A DNA stretch of 64,000 nt from DAHUXD01 sp963736455 (GTDB lineage: Bacteria > Acidobacteriota > Thermoanaerobaculia > UBA5066 > Gp7-AA6), in the NCBI GenBank assembly GCA_963736455.1, contig CAVTON010000002.1, positions 744,001 through 808,000 of the forward strand, read 5' to 3'. The notes beneath the pieces are model-generated. The model ran no database searches. It had not been told where the DNA came from and saw nothing but the letters and a program-made list of their open reading frames with translations. The position numbers were made by a program, and so were the translations under genes. Shown here piece after piece: positions 8,739 through 21,100 of this stretch; the stretch's first letter is position 1, and each line of letters begins with the position of its first letter.

Positions 8739-8816
8739 ATTAAATTAGGAGATTCTTATATTTATTCTAATTTTATTAGGCAGCCTTACCGACCGCTCCC
8801 TGATCATAATCGCTGC
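8739..8816. promoter_or_regulatory. AT-rich divergent promoter region (MFS / recO)
   Basis: 78 bp between the divergent MFS gene and recO. Bases ~8739-8787 are almost all A/T in an otherwise GC-rich window. Short related elements recur: AAATTAGGAG, CTAATTTTATTAG. A CATAAT box at 8806-8811 lies only 5 nt before the recO GTG, which has no ribosome site, so recO may be leaderless. No specific regulator site identified. Confidence 0.45.
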
Positions 8817-9554
8817 GTGCGCCTTCACTCCTCCGATGGTTTCATCCTCGGGACCCACGCTCTGCGCGAAACCGACCGGATCGTTTCCTTCCTGACCCGC
8901 GATGCGGGCAAGAAGCGGGGCGTGGCGCGCGGCGCCCGGCGTTCGAAGAGCTCCTTCTCCGGCGCCCTCGAGCCGATGACCGAGGCGCGCGTCGTCTATT
9001 ACGAGAAGGAAGGACGCGAGCTCGTTTCGATCAACGCCGCGGACCCGATCCGGCCGTCGTTTTCCCTGTCGAAGGATCTCGACCGCGCGCTCCTGCTCTC
9101 GACCCTGGCGGAGAGCCTCGAGACCTTCGTCTCCGAGTCGGATCCGGCCGAGCCGTTCTACCGTCTCGCGCGTCACGCGATGGACGCCCTCTTCGCGGAT
9201 GCCCCGGCGCCGCTCGTCGCCGCCTACTTCGACGTCTGGATCCTCAAGCTCTCCGGCCTTTTCCCGGCGCCGCGCGAATGCGCCGGCTGCGGGCGGCCGC
9301 TCGAGGCCGACGGGGCGCTCCTCTACGACGAGCGCCGGCCCGGCTTCATCGGCCCGGAGTGCCGCCACGGCGAAGCGCTGCGCCTGACGGCCGACGCCCA
9401 TCGCACGCTCTCCGCCTTCCTTTCGGGGCCCCTCGATCCGGCCGCCCGCCCGAAGGGCCTGGCCGAGATCGCCCACGTCGCGCGTCTTGCGCGGCGCCAC
9501 TTCCTCGGCCACGAGCTCAAGAGCCAGAGGGTGCTGGCGGAAGTGCTGAGGTAG
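8817..9554 (+). CDS. recO: DNA repair protein RecO
   Basis: 245 residues; loads RecA at gaps with RecFR in recombinational repair. N-terminal OB-fold: GFILGTHALRETDRIVSFLTRDAGKKRGVARGARR, typical of RecO. The helical domain follows, and Cys residues in ECAGCGRPLE and a later GPECRHGEAL form the zinc-finger-like region. Start is GTG at 8817, giving the standard N-terminus with no upstream Shine-Dalgarno. Upstream open frame (to 7305) is antisense to the MFS gene and is not coding. glyQ follows after 40 nt. Confidence 0.9.
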   Translation: MRLHSSDGFILGTHALRETDRIVSFLTRDAGKKRGVARGARRSKSSFSGALEPMTEARVVYYEKEGRELVSINAADPIRPSFSLSKDLDRALLLSTLAESLETFVSESDPAEPFYRLARHAMDALFADAPAPLVAAYFDVWILKLSGLFPAPRECAGCGRPLEADGALLYDERRPGFIGPECRHGEALRLTADAHRTLSAFLSGPLDPAARPKGLAEIAHVARLARRHFLGHELKSQRVLAEVLR

Positions 9555-9594
9555 CGGGATCGCCTTGCGGCCCTGCGATAAACTCGCGTTCGGC

Positions 9595-10482
9595 ATGTTC
9601 ACCCTGCAGCGTCTGATCGCGGAGCTCACCGCGTTCTGGGAAGGAGAAGGGTGCCTGATCGAGCAGCCCTACGACCTCCCCGTCGGCGCGGGGACGATGC
9701 ATCCGGCGACCTTCCTCCGGGTCCTCGGCCCGGAACCGTGGCGCTGCGCCTACGTCCAGCCCTCGCGGCGTCCGGCCGATGGACGGTACGGCGAGAACCC
9801 GATGCGTCTGGCGCGTCACCTGCAGCTCCAGGTCGTGTTGAAGCCGTCTCCCGACGACGTCCAGGAGATCTATCTGCGAAGCCTCGAGCGCCTCGGACTC
9901 GTCCTCGCGCAGCACGACGTGCGATTCGAGGAGGACAACTGGGAGTCGCCGACGCTCGGTGCATGGGGCGTGGGCTGGCAGGTCGTGATGGACGGGATGG
10001 AAATCACCCAGTTCACCTACTTCCAGCAGGCGGGCGGCATCGACCTCGCGCCGATCAGCGCCGAGATCACCTACGGTCTCGAACGGATCGCGATGTTTCT
10101 CGCCAAGGCCCATTCCGTTTTCGACGTGATGTGGAACGACTCGCTCTCCTATGGACGCGTGCGCCGGCGCGACGAGGTCGAGATGTCGAAGTACGCCTTC
10201 GAGGTCGCCGACGTGGAGCTCGCGGCATGGATGCTCGATCGCCACGAGAAGGAGGCGCGCCGCTGCCTCGACGCGGGCCTCGTCCTGCCGGCCTACGAGG
10301 CGACGCTCGTCTGTTCCCACCAGTTCAACATCCTCGACGCGCGCGGCGCCGTCTCGGCGACGGACCGGGTCGGCCTCGTGCGGCGGATTCGCGATCTGGC
10401 CTGCGCCTGTGCGCGGGCGTACGTGTCCGGCAAGGAAGGGTCTCGGTTCCCGCTCTCGGAGCCGGAACCGGCGGCCGTTTGA
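9595..10482 (+). CDS. glyQ: Glycine-tRNA ligase alpha subunit
   Basis: 295 residues; with GlyS forms the alpha2beta2 bacterial glycyl-tRNA synthetase, and this chain holds the class II active site. Diagnostic blocks: FWEGEGCLIEQPYDLPVGAGT, HPATFLRVLGPEPW, YVQPSRRPADGRYGENP (motif 2 region), and MEITQFTYFQQAGG. The ATG at 9595 gives the usual N-terminus MFTLQRLIAELTAFW. Separate alpha and beta genes are ancestral in bacteria, unlike the homodimeric enzyme of eukaryotes and some Gram-positives. glyS follows after ~55 nt. Confidence 0.97.
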   Translation: MFTLQRLIAELTAFWEGEGCLIEQPYDLPVGAGTMHPATFLRVLGPEPWRCAYVQPSRRPADGRYGENPMRLARHLQLQVVLKPSPDDVQEIYLRSLERLGLVLAQHDVRFEEDNWESPTLGAWGVGWQVVMDGMEITQFTYFQQAGGIDLAPISAEITYGLERIAMFLAKAHSVFDVMWNDSLSYGRVRRRDEVEMSKYAFEVADVELAAWMLDRHEKEARRCLDAGLVLPAYEATLVCSHQFNILDARGAVSATDRVGLVRRIRDLACACARAYVSGKEGSRFPLSEPEPAAV

Positions 10483-10537
10483 GGGGCAGAGCAGAGTGGG
10501 GCCGGCCGGGCTCGACCCGGCGGCGAAATACTTCCGA

Positions 10538-12612
10538 GTGAGAAGCCAGGACTTCGTTTTCGAAATCCGGACGGAGGAGATCCCGGCGCCGGTCCTGATG
10601 CCGGCACGCCTGGAGCTGCTGCGCCGCCTGAGCGAGGCGCTCGCCGAAGAGGGGCTCGCGGCGGCGTCCTCGGAGTCCTACGCCACGCCGCGGCGGCTCT
10701 CCGTCGTGCTGCGCGGGTTGCCCGAGAAGCAGGCGGACCGCGCCTCGGAGGTGCTCGGGCCGCCGGCGGCCGGCGCGTTCGACGCCGAAGGAAAGCCGAC
10801 CCGGGCGGCGGAGGGATTCGCGAAGGCGCAGAAGGTGGAAGTCGCCGATCTCGTCGTCGTCGATTCCCCGCGCGGCCGGACGGTCGCGGCGCGCCGAACG
10901 ATTTCGGGAAGGGACTCGGCCGAGGTGCTGGCGGAGGTCGTTCCACGCGTCGTCGAGCAGCTGACGTTCCCGAAGACGATGCGATGGGGAACGGGAGAGT
11001 TCGTTTTCGTGCGTCCCGTTCGGGGCGTCCTCGCCGTCCTCGGGGGGCGCGTCGTCCCCATGCGGGTGCTCGGCGTCGACGCCGGCGATCGGACCGTCGG
11101 CCACCGGATTCTCTCGGAAGGCGAGATTCGCGTCACCGGCCCCGAGGACTACCTGTCGGAGCTGCGCCGCCGCTTCGTCGAGCCGGACCCCGAAGCGCGA
11201 AGGATGTCCATCCTCGAGAAAGCGCGCAAGCTCGCCTCCGAGGTCGGCGGCCAGATCGAGGCCCACGCCGATCTCGCCAACACGCTCTCGGACCTCGTCG
11301 AGTGGCCGGGCCTCGTGCGGGGCTCCTTCGCCCCCGAGTTTCTCGAGCTTCCCGAGGAGATTGCGGTCACGGCCATGCGGACGCATCAGAAGTACGTTCC
11401 CGTGAGGGGGCCGGCCGGACTCCTTCCGCACTTCGTCGCGGTGATGGACAACTCCGAGGATCGCAAGGGTTTCATCGCCAAGGGCAGCGAGTGGGTGCTC
11501 AACGCGCGCCTGGCCGACGCGCGCTTCTTCTTCGAGGCCGACGTGCAGGAGCGGCTCGAGTCGCGGTTGCCCGGGCTGGCGCATTTGACGTTCCAGGACC
11601 TCCTCGGCGATTACCGGAAGAAGACCGGGCGGCTCGAGGACCTCTCGGAGGAGATCGCCCGCCTCGTCGGGCGGGCGGATCTCGTCGAGGCGGTCCGCAC
11701 CGCGGCGCGCTTGTCGAAGGTGGATCTCACGACCCTCGTCGTCCGCGAGTTCACGGACCTGCAGGGGATCATGGGAGGGATCTATGCCCGGCGGGAGCGC
11801 CACCCCGACGCCGTGTGGAAGGCCGTGTACGACCAGTATCGCCCCGCCTCCGGCTCGGACGACCCCCCGCGAGAGGCGTCGGGCGCGATTCTCTCTCTCG
11901 CCGACCGCTTCGATTCGCTGTGCTCGCTCTTCCGCATCGGGCTCGTACCGACGGGCTCGAGGGACCCGTACGGCCTGCGGCGCGCGGCCCTCGGCGCCGT
12001 GTCGATCGTCACGTCGCGCAACTGGCGCACGGACTGGCGGCCCGTCGCGCGGAAGGCCCTTTCTCTTCTTCCCGCGGATCTGCCCGGGCCTTCGCCCGAG
12101 GAGACGCTCGATGAGCTCGGCCGCTTCTTCGCCGAGCGCCTGCGCGCGCTGCTCGAGCGCCGCGGACATCACTACGACGAGATCTCGGCCGTCCTGAACG
12201 TCGGCGTCTGGGACTTCGCCGACGCCGCCGACCGGGCGCGCGCCCTCTCGGAGGCGCGGCGGCACATGGACTTCCGATCCCTCATCCTGGCGTTCAAGCG
12301 CATCCGAAACATCGTGGGCCAGGATTCGCACGGCGAGCCGAATCCCTCGCTCTACCGCGAGGACGCCGAGCGCGTGCTCGGCATCGACTTCCTCCAGGCG
12401 AGGCAGGCCATCGCGGCGTTCGTCGGCGAGCGCCACTACCGCGAGGCCATGGAGACGATCGCATCGATCGCGCCTTCGCTCGACCGCTTCTTCGTCGACG
12501 TCCTGGTGAATTGCCCGGAAGAGGATCTGCGGCGAAACCGGCTGGCGCTGCTCGCCTCCATCCAGAAGGAGTTCACGAGCCTCGCCGACTTTTCCGAAAT
12601 CGTGGTGGAAAA

Positions 12613-12616
<4 letters not shown>
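10538..12616 (+). CDS. glyS: Glycine-tRNA ligase beta subunit
   Basis: About 692 residues. The beta chain binds tRNA-Gly and contains the HD-like and anticodon-binding parts. N-terminal VFEIRTEEIPAPVL is the family start block; TFPKTMRWG, VTAMRTHQKYVPV, MDNSEDRKGFIAKGSEWVL and LADARFFFEAD follow in order, and the C-terminus has the anticodon-domain pattern. Start is ambiguous: GTG 10538 gives the conventional length but no ribosome site, while in-frame GTG 10496 has GAGGGG 8 nt upstream and adds 14 residues. The stop overlaps the ppdK ATG (ATGA), indicating coupling. Confidence 0.95.
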
Positions 12617-15339
<2,723 letters not shown>

Positions 15340-15357
15340 CGGGACCGGAGGAAACGG

Positions 15358-17007
15358 ATGCACATGCTGCTCGCAATCGCCGCGCTCCTGGCCGCCTCGC
15401 CGGCGCAACCGCCGGCCGATCTCATCCTCGTCTCGGCGCGCGTCTGGACCGGGGATCCGAAGAATCCGGAGGTCGAGGCCCTGGCCGTCCGCGGCGGCCG
15501 GATCGTGGCTGCGGGCTCCGACAAGCAGATCGCAGCGCTCAAGGGCCCGGGCACGGTCGTCCTCGACGGCAAGTGGCGCCGCGTCGTCCCCGGGTTCATC
15601 GACTGCCACACCCACATGAGGGGTGGAGGGTTCGATCTGCTCGCCCTCGACCTGCGTAACAGCAAGTCTCCCGCGGATTTCACGCGCGAGGTCGCGGCAT
15701 ACGCCAGGAACAAGCCGGCGGGGCAGTGGCTGACGGACGGGACGTGGGATCACACGCAGTGGACGCCGCCGGAGCTTCCGACGAAGGCGATGCTCGATCC
15801 GGCCACGGGCGATCGTCCGACCTGCATCTCGCGGCTCGACGGCCACATGGTTCTCTGCAACAGCCTGGCGCTGAAGCTCGCCGGGATCACGGCCGCGACG
15901 CCGGATCCCCCGGGGGGCGTCATCGTGAAAGACGCGAAAGGCGATCCGACGGGAATCCTCAAGGACGGAGCCATGGACCTCGTCGACAGGGTTCGCCCCG
16001 CGCGTACCGCCGCCGAGATGACCGCCGCGATCGAGGCCGCGATGAAGAACGCGACGCGTTACGGCGTGACGTCCGTGCAGGATCTGCCGGGAGGCACCGA
16101 GGATCTTCCCGTCTGGGACGAGCTGCGGGCCGCCGGTCGGATGACGGTCCGCGTCAACTCACGCCCGTCGATCCTCCACTGGGAGAAAGTCAGGCAGCTC
16201 CAGTCGTCGATGAAAAACGACGACTGGCTCCGCGTCGGCGGCGTGAAAGGTTTCATGGATGGTTCGCTCGGATCCGGCACCGCGGCGATGTTCGAGGGCT
16301 TCACCGACGAGCCCGGCAACCGCGGCGTCTTCACCGCGGAAGCGATTCCGCTCTCGGCGATGGAGGGTCGAGTCGCGGCCGCCGACAAGGCCGGCCTGCA
16401 GGTCGAGGTCCATGCGATCGGCGACCGCGCCAACGACGAGATCCTGAACATCTACGAGCGCGTCGAGAAGGCCAACGGCCCGCGCGACCGCCGATTCCGC
16501 ATCGAGCATGCCCAGCACCTGCGCGCCGCCGACATCCCGCGGTTCGCCGAGCTCGGCGTCATCGCCTCGATGCAGCCGTACCACGCCGTCGATGACGGGC
16601 GCTGGGCCGACAAGCGTCTCGGCCCCGAGCGGGCGAAGACGAGCTATGCATGGCGCTCGCTGCTCGACGCGAAGGCGACGGTCGTCTTCGGCTCCGACTG
16701 GGACGTCGCCCCCATCTCGCCGGTTCTCGGCATCGCCGCCGCCGTCACGCGGCGGACGATCGACGGGAAGAACCCCGGCGGCTGGCACCCGGAGCAGCGC
16801 ATCTCGGTGGAGGAGGCCCTGCGCGCCTACACGGTCTCCGCCGCGTACGCCGGATTCGAAGAAAAGATCAAGGGCTCGCTCGAGCCCGGGAAGCTCGCCG
16901 ACTTCGTCATCCTCGATGCGGACCCCTTCCGCGTGAAGCCGGAAGAGCTCGAGAAGATCCAGGTCGATGCCACGGTCGTCGGGGGAAAGACGGTGTACTC
17001 GCGGTAG
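15358..17007 (+). CDS. Exported metal-dependent amidohydrolase (YtcJ-like)
   Basis: 549 residues beginning with a short hydrophobic signal (MLLAIAALLAASPA). The amidohydrolase superfamily core follows: N-terminal beta-sandwich (LILVSARVWTG, GRIVAAG), the metal-binding VVPGFIDCHTHMRGG (HxH at ~85-87), VEVHAIGDRAND, FRIEHAQHLRAADIPRFA, FGSDWDVAPISP and the C-terminal LADFVILDADPF. This order is that of the amidohydrolase-3/YtcJ group. Substrate unknown; family members act on N-acyl or formamide bonds. It starts 18 nt after ppdK with GGAGGAAACGG before the ATG, so it is probably cotranscribed. Its stop faces the decayed repeat of the RHS/immunity junction. Confidence 0.88.
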   Translation: MHMLLAIAALLAASPAQPPADLILVSARVWTGDPKNPEVEALAVRGGRIVAAGSDKQIAALKGPGTVVLDGKWRRVVPGFIDCHTHMRGGGFDLLALDLRNSKSPADFTREVAAYARNKPAGQWLTDGTWDHTQWTPPELPTKAMLDPATGDRPTCISRLDGHMVLCNSLALKLAGITAATPDPPGGVIVKDAKGDPTGILKDGAMDLVDRVRPARTAAEMTAAIEAAMKNATRYGVTSVQDLPGGTEDLPVWDELRAAGRMTVRVNSRPSILHWEKVRQLQSSMKNDDWLRVGGVKGFMDGSLGSGTAAMFEGFTDEPGNRGVFTAEAIPLSAMEGRVAAADKAGLQVEVHAIGDRANDEILNIYERVEKANGPRDRRFRIEHAQHLRAADIPRFAELGVIASMQPYHAVDDGRWADKRLGPERAKTSYAWRSLLDAKATVVFGSDWDVAPISPVLGIAAAVTRRTIDGKNPGGWHPEQRISVEEALRAYTVSAAYAGFEEKIKGSLEPGKLADFVILDADPFRVKPEELEKIQVDATVVGGKTVYSR

Positions 17008-17279
17008 TTCAGGCCGGCCGCGCCGTCCGCCCCGACGATGGCGCGGTAGTACTCCGGCGCCACCGAAACTCCAGGGCAGAGGGCGAGACACAGTCTTGAG
17101 ATCGGCCGGGACCCGATAGGTCGACGGCTCGAGCCATCCGAGCGCGAGCAGGGTCCCGAAGCAAAGATTGAGACATCGCCCGCTCCGCGGGAATGAAACG
17201 GGAAAAGCGCGTCAACCACAAGAACATCGATCGCCGATAGCTTGAATCGGCGAGGCAACCTTGTTGGATGCGATCGGAT
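17008..17279 (-). pseudogene. Decayed second copy of the RHS-end / immunity-start junction
   Basis: This 272-bp gap holds no intact gene. Read on the minus strand, 17175-17125 encodes CLNLCFGTLLALGWLEP, matching CFALCLGVLLALGLIEY of the intact membrane protein (10 of 17 identical). Just upstream, 17260-17210 gives PIQAIGD then MFLWLTR after a one-base slip, matching TIQSFGNSMFSWVRR at the RHS C-terminus. The two matches sit 923 and 921 bp from their intact counterparts, so a ~0.92-kb tandem duplication covering the toxin end plus the immunity gene is likely. Frameshifts and truncation at the amidohydrolase end show it is dead. Confidence 0.65.
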
Positions 17280-18128
17280 TCACAGCCTGGTCACGATGAG
17301 ACCATGCTGCTCGCATATGTAGGCAACCAGTCTCTGGTTGGGAGACAGCGAAGGGGAGTGACAGCCCTCGAGCTTGCCCGACCATACCGTCTCCGGCGGT
17401 GCGTTGGGTTTCGTCACGACGAGCGCCGTCTCCGAGTCCGCCTTTTCCAGTTCCACCGTCGTTCCGTCGTGTCCAATCGCCTTCCGGTCGCCAGAAGTGC
17501 CCTGTTTCTCCCATTCCTTCACTATTCTCTCGTCGACGCTCGACGTGACGAGGTTCGGCTCGACCCTGCCGATCGATTCGCTGCCCGTCGGAGTCGCGGC
17601 CACCAGCCTCACAGGCGCCAGAGCGACCCAACGCCAGCGCTTCCGGCTCCGGAATGCGAGGTGCCTGCCGTCGGGCGACCACACCGGATGTTCCTCGAAG
17701 GATGCGCCCGGGACGACGAGCGCCGATCTCACGCCGAGGTGCTTCATTTCGGATTCGAGGTTCGGTGAAGGGGTCGTGGCGGAAGTGGCGGCGGCGATCC
17801 CCCGGTAATACCAGAGGGACGAGGACACGAGGAGCGAAACATTCAGGAGCCCGAGGCCAATCAACGTCGCGTGCAGAGCCCTATGGCTCCTTGTCGCGCT
17901 GAGCGCGAGGCCGGCGATCGCGATCAGGGTGAACGCTCCGAGTCCGGGCAGGACATAGACGTCGAGGAAGTAGCGCATGGTACTGCCGTCGGCCTGTCCG
18001 CCACCGACGACCTCGCTGATCCGCCAGGAAACGTCCGGATAGATCGCATACTCGATCAATCCCAGCGCCAACAACACTCCGAGGCAGAGAGCGAAACACC
18101 GGCGTGTCGTCGCCGGATGAATGGTCAT
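17280..18128 (-). CDS. Membrane protein with C-terminal TolB/WD-like region; candidate RHS immunity protein
   Basis: 282 residues from the ATG at 18128, whose ATGA overlaps the RHS stop, so the two are translationally coupled. Three membrane segments: ~11-29, ~50-72 and ~82-103. The remaining ~170 residues are soluble, with a beta-propeller-like blade signature HPVWSPDGRHLAFRSRK and a second, SPSLSPNQRLVAYIC. Position directly after a polymorphic-toxin-like RHS C-terminus, and membrane anchoring, fit an immunity protein against a lipase/hydrolase acting at the membrane or periplasm. No known immunity family was recognised, so this role is inference. A decayed copy of its N-terminus lies immediately downstream. 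Confidence 0.6.
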   Translation of the reverse strand: MTIHPATTRRCFALCLGVLLALGLIEYAIYPDVSWRISEVVGGGQADGSTMRYFLDVYVLPGLGAFTLIAIAGLALSATRSHRALHATLIGLGLLNVSLLVSSSLWYYRGIAAATSATTPSPNLESEMKHLGVRSALVVPGASFEEHPVWSPDGRHLAFRSRKRWRWVALAPVRLVAATPTGSESIGRVEPNLVTSSVDERIVKEWEKQGTSGDRKAIGHDGTTVELEKADSETALVVTKPNAPPETVWSGKLEGCHSPSLSPNQRLVAYICEQHGLIVTRL

Positions 18129-21100
18129 CGCCTCACCCACGAGAACATTGAATTGCCGAACGATTGAATCGTCTTGAGATAGGGAAGGATTTCGTCCCAG
18201 GCCTCCGGTGTATGCAGCCACGCGTGACTGTCTAAGGGGCCGAGATCTTCGTCCAGCTCGACATTGGTTGCGAGAGGCTGCGTTCGTGCGGCCGGGCCGC
18301 TCTGGAGCGGGCTGTCATCCGCTCCGCCTCCGTGGGTCTGCACCTTGTCGAACACGTTGAAGACGTTGACCCAGTTCGAAACGCCGGCCGTTCCGTTCAG
18401 CCGGTACGATGGAGTCGAGGGAGTCCCCAGGGTCACGAGATTGTCGACCTTGTGGCCGAGGCCCATGTTGATCGCGGCGATCGAGACGTTCCCACCGTGA
18501 CTGCCGGCGATGATGTTGAGTCCCTCGCCAGGCGCGAATTTGTAGCTACGGACGAAGTCCGCCAGGCCCTTCGCGGCATCCACCCTCGCTGCATGGTTGT
18601 CCGCGCCCGACCAGTTGTAGGAAACCGTCGTGCGATCGCCGATACTCCTCGCCACGTAGTTGAAGAATCGCCCCGCTGGCGTGAAGTCCGGGGTTCTTTT
18701 TCCGAACTGCGTTCCATGCACGAGGATCGTGAGCAAGCCGTCCGGATCGATGTGCTTGAGCGGATTGCCGAGCGTGTACGCATACCGATTCCAGGACTGC
18801 GGAGCGTGAGGCGAGGCCCCGGCCCTATCCGGGCTCAGAAACCGCCCCAGCGCGTACTGCTGCGTGCGCGCGTGGTCGAAGTGCTGGGCGACGCCGTCGT
18901 TTCGTTCCATCGTCTGGAAGGACAGGTGCTGGTTCGGCGGAGCGGGATTCGTGTCTTCGCCGTACGGCCAGTACTTGTGCCACTCGGCCAAAGCGCCCGT
19001 GGACGTCCACGCGCTTCGGATACTGCCGAGGTGATCGGCGACGTCGAAGTTCCAGCCGAGCGTCGTGTTCGAGGCGACCAGGAGGTTGCCGAGGAACACG
19101 TTGTCGCGAGCAACGGCCAGCGTGTTCCATCCGGAATCCGAAGTCGCGTTGGTCATCTCGGTGACGACTCGGTTCTGCTCGTCGCGAAAAGTATAGATCG
19201 AGCCGCGAGGGACGGGATGATAGACGGCGCCCCAGGCCACGCCTCCCGGAACGGCCGGCGTCTTCGACATCCAGACGAGGATCTGCCACGGGGTCACGGG
19301 ATTGCCGGGACAGAAGTTGCTGCCGCCGCAGCCGGCGGTGACGCCGTCGCGTGAGAGCTGCTCGATGAACGGAGCAAACGACACCCAGGGAGAGTTGCCG
19401 GTGCACGGGACGTCCGTGAAGATGCCCGTGCAGGAGGGGGTCGGCGCGCCGTCGGCGCGGTAGCCCTTGACGACCAGGGCCGCCATCTGGGCGCGATTCA
19501 ACGGGTCGTTGGGGCAGAAGCGGCCTCCGTCGCACCCGGCGGCGGTGCCGTGAGCAACCAGTGTCTGGATCCAGTCGCCGTCGGCGTCGCTGTTGCAATG
19601 GACGTCCGAAAACGTGTTCGGAACGCACGGATTGGGGGCGTTCGACCAGCCGCTCTTGCCGGCCATCTTGTTGGCCTCGCCGACCAGTCGCGCCATCTCG
19701 CGGCGAAGAAGCGAGACGTTGCCGGGAAACTTGACCAGACGCTCTCCCGCGCCGTTGTGCAGGAACACCGAGTCGGTCGAGCCGCTCTGGTTCCGGTAGA
19801 GGCGATCGAGCGAGTCATAGGACATCGTGTCGGCGTTGTACGTCGTCATGTTGCCGCGCGCGTCGTAGCCGACCGCGCTCGTCGAGCCGCCGACCTTGAT
19901 GTGATTGTTGTTGGCCGCCGTGTCGACCTGGAAGGTCAGCGATCCGTTCCGGAGCAGGTTGCCGAAGCGGTCGTATGCGAAGGCCTTGGAGCCGGCGCCC
20001 GCTCCATAGGAAGCCGACAGGATCCGCGAGCGGTCGTCGTAGGTGAACGTGCCGCCGCTCGACGCGTCGCTTTCGGACAGGACGTTTCCGGCCCCATCGT
20101 AGGAATACGTTCCGGTGTCGAAGAGCGTCGAGGAGCCGGCGGCCTTGATGCGGGAGGGACGGGCCAGCATCGTCGGGTCCTGGGTGATCGTCGTGACGAC
20201 GGGAGTTCCCGCGTTGCCGGCGGTCCAGCTCGCGAGGCCGGCGGCCGGATTGTAGGTCGCCGAGGAAACGAGCGCCGAGAGACCCGCGGTGACCGAGATG
20301 GGAAGCCCGTTCGCGTAGGAGAAGACGACCGGGAGCGACCCCGAGACTCGCGGATTGTTGTGCTGCTGCAGGAGGCCGAGCGTGTTGTAGGTCCAGGACT
20401 GGGTCGCGGCCTGGCTCGAGCCGCCGAGGTCGCCGTTGCCGACGATGGTCTTCGACTGGGAGAGCCGCCCCGCTCCGTCGCTGTAGGTGAACTGTTCGTC
20501 GGCGGCGGGGCCGGCCGTCGGAATCCAGTTGTATCCATACCGGCGCGTGAGCTTGCCCGCCGGATGGGCCCCGCCGGCGAATCCCGGGCTGCCGTCGGCG
20601 CACGTCGCCGCGCCGTCGTAGCAATTGACGACGTACCGGGTTCCCGCGGGCGCGTCCTCCTCGACGAGGCGCCCCGCGAAGTCGAACGTCCGGCTGACCG
20701 AGAGGCCGCCGGGGCGGGTCTCGGCGCGCACATTGCCGAGGCCCCCGATGGTGTCGTACGTGACGAGTCCGGCTTCGGGCGTTCTCTCGGAGCGAAGGAA
20801 GCCGTTCGCATCGTACGTGAAGGTCCGGACCTGGGCGCCCTGTGTCGCGGTCAGGATCTTGCCATTGACGTCGTACGTGTGGCTCGTGACGTCGCCGGAG
20901 GGTTCCGTGACGCTCGCGATCCGGCCGTAGGCGTCCTTCTGGGTCGTGGTGGTCGCGTTGATGCCGCCCGTGGCGCAGGAGGGCGTCGTCAGGTTCGCGA
21001 AGGTCGCGTTGATGCAGTACGTCTTCACCGCCTCCCGCGTATCGCTGTAAACGTTGCTTCCGCCGTCGGTCCGATCGATCGTCGCCAGGCTCGACATCTT

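Noticed and set aside
17212..17682. 156-residue frame on the minus strand through the immunity gene
   Set aside because: Only its last ~14 residues correspond to the duplicated RHS end; the rest is a shadow of the membrane-protein gene.
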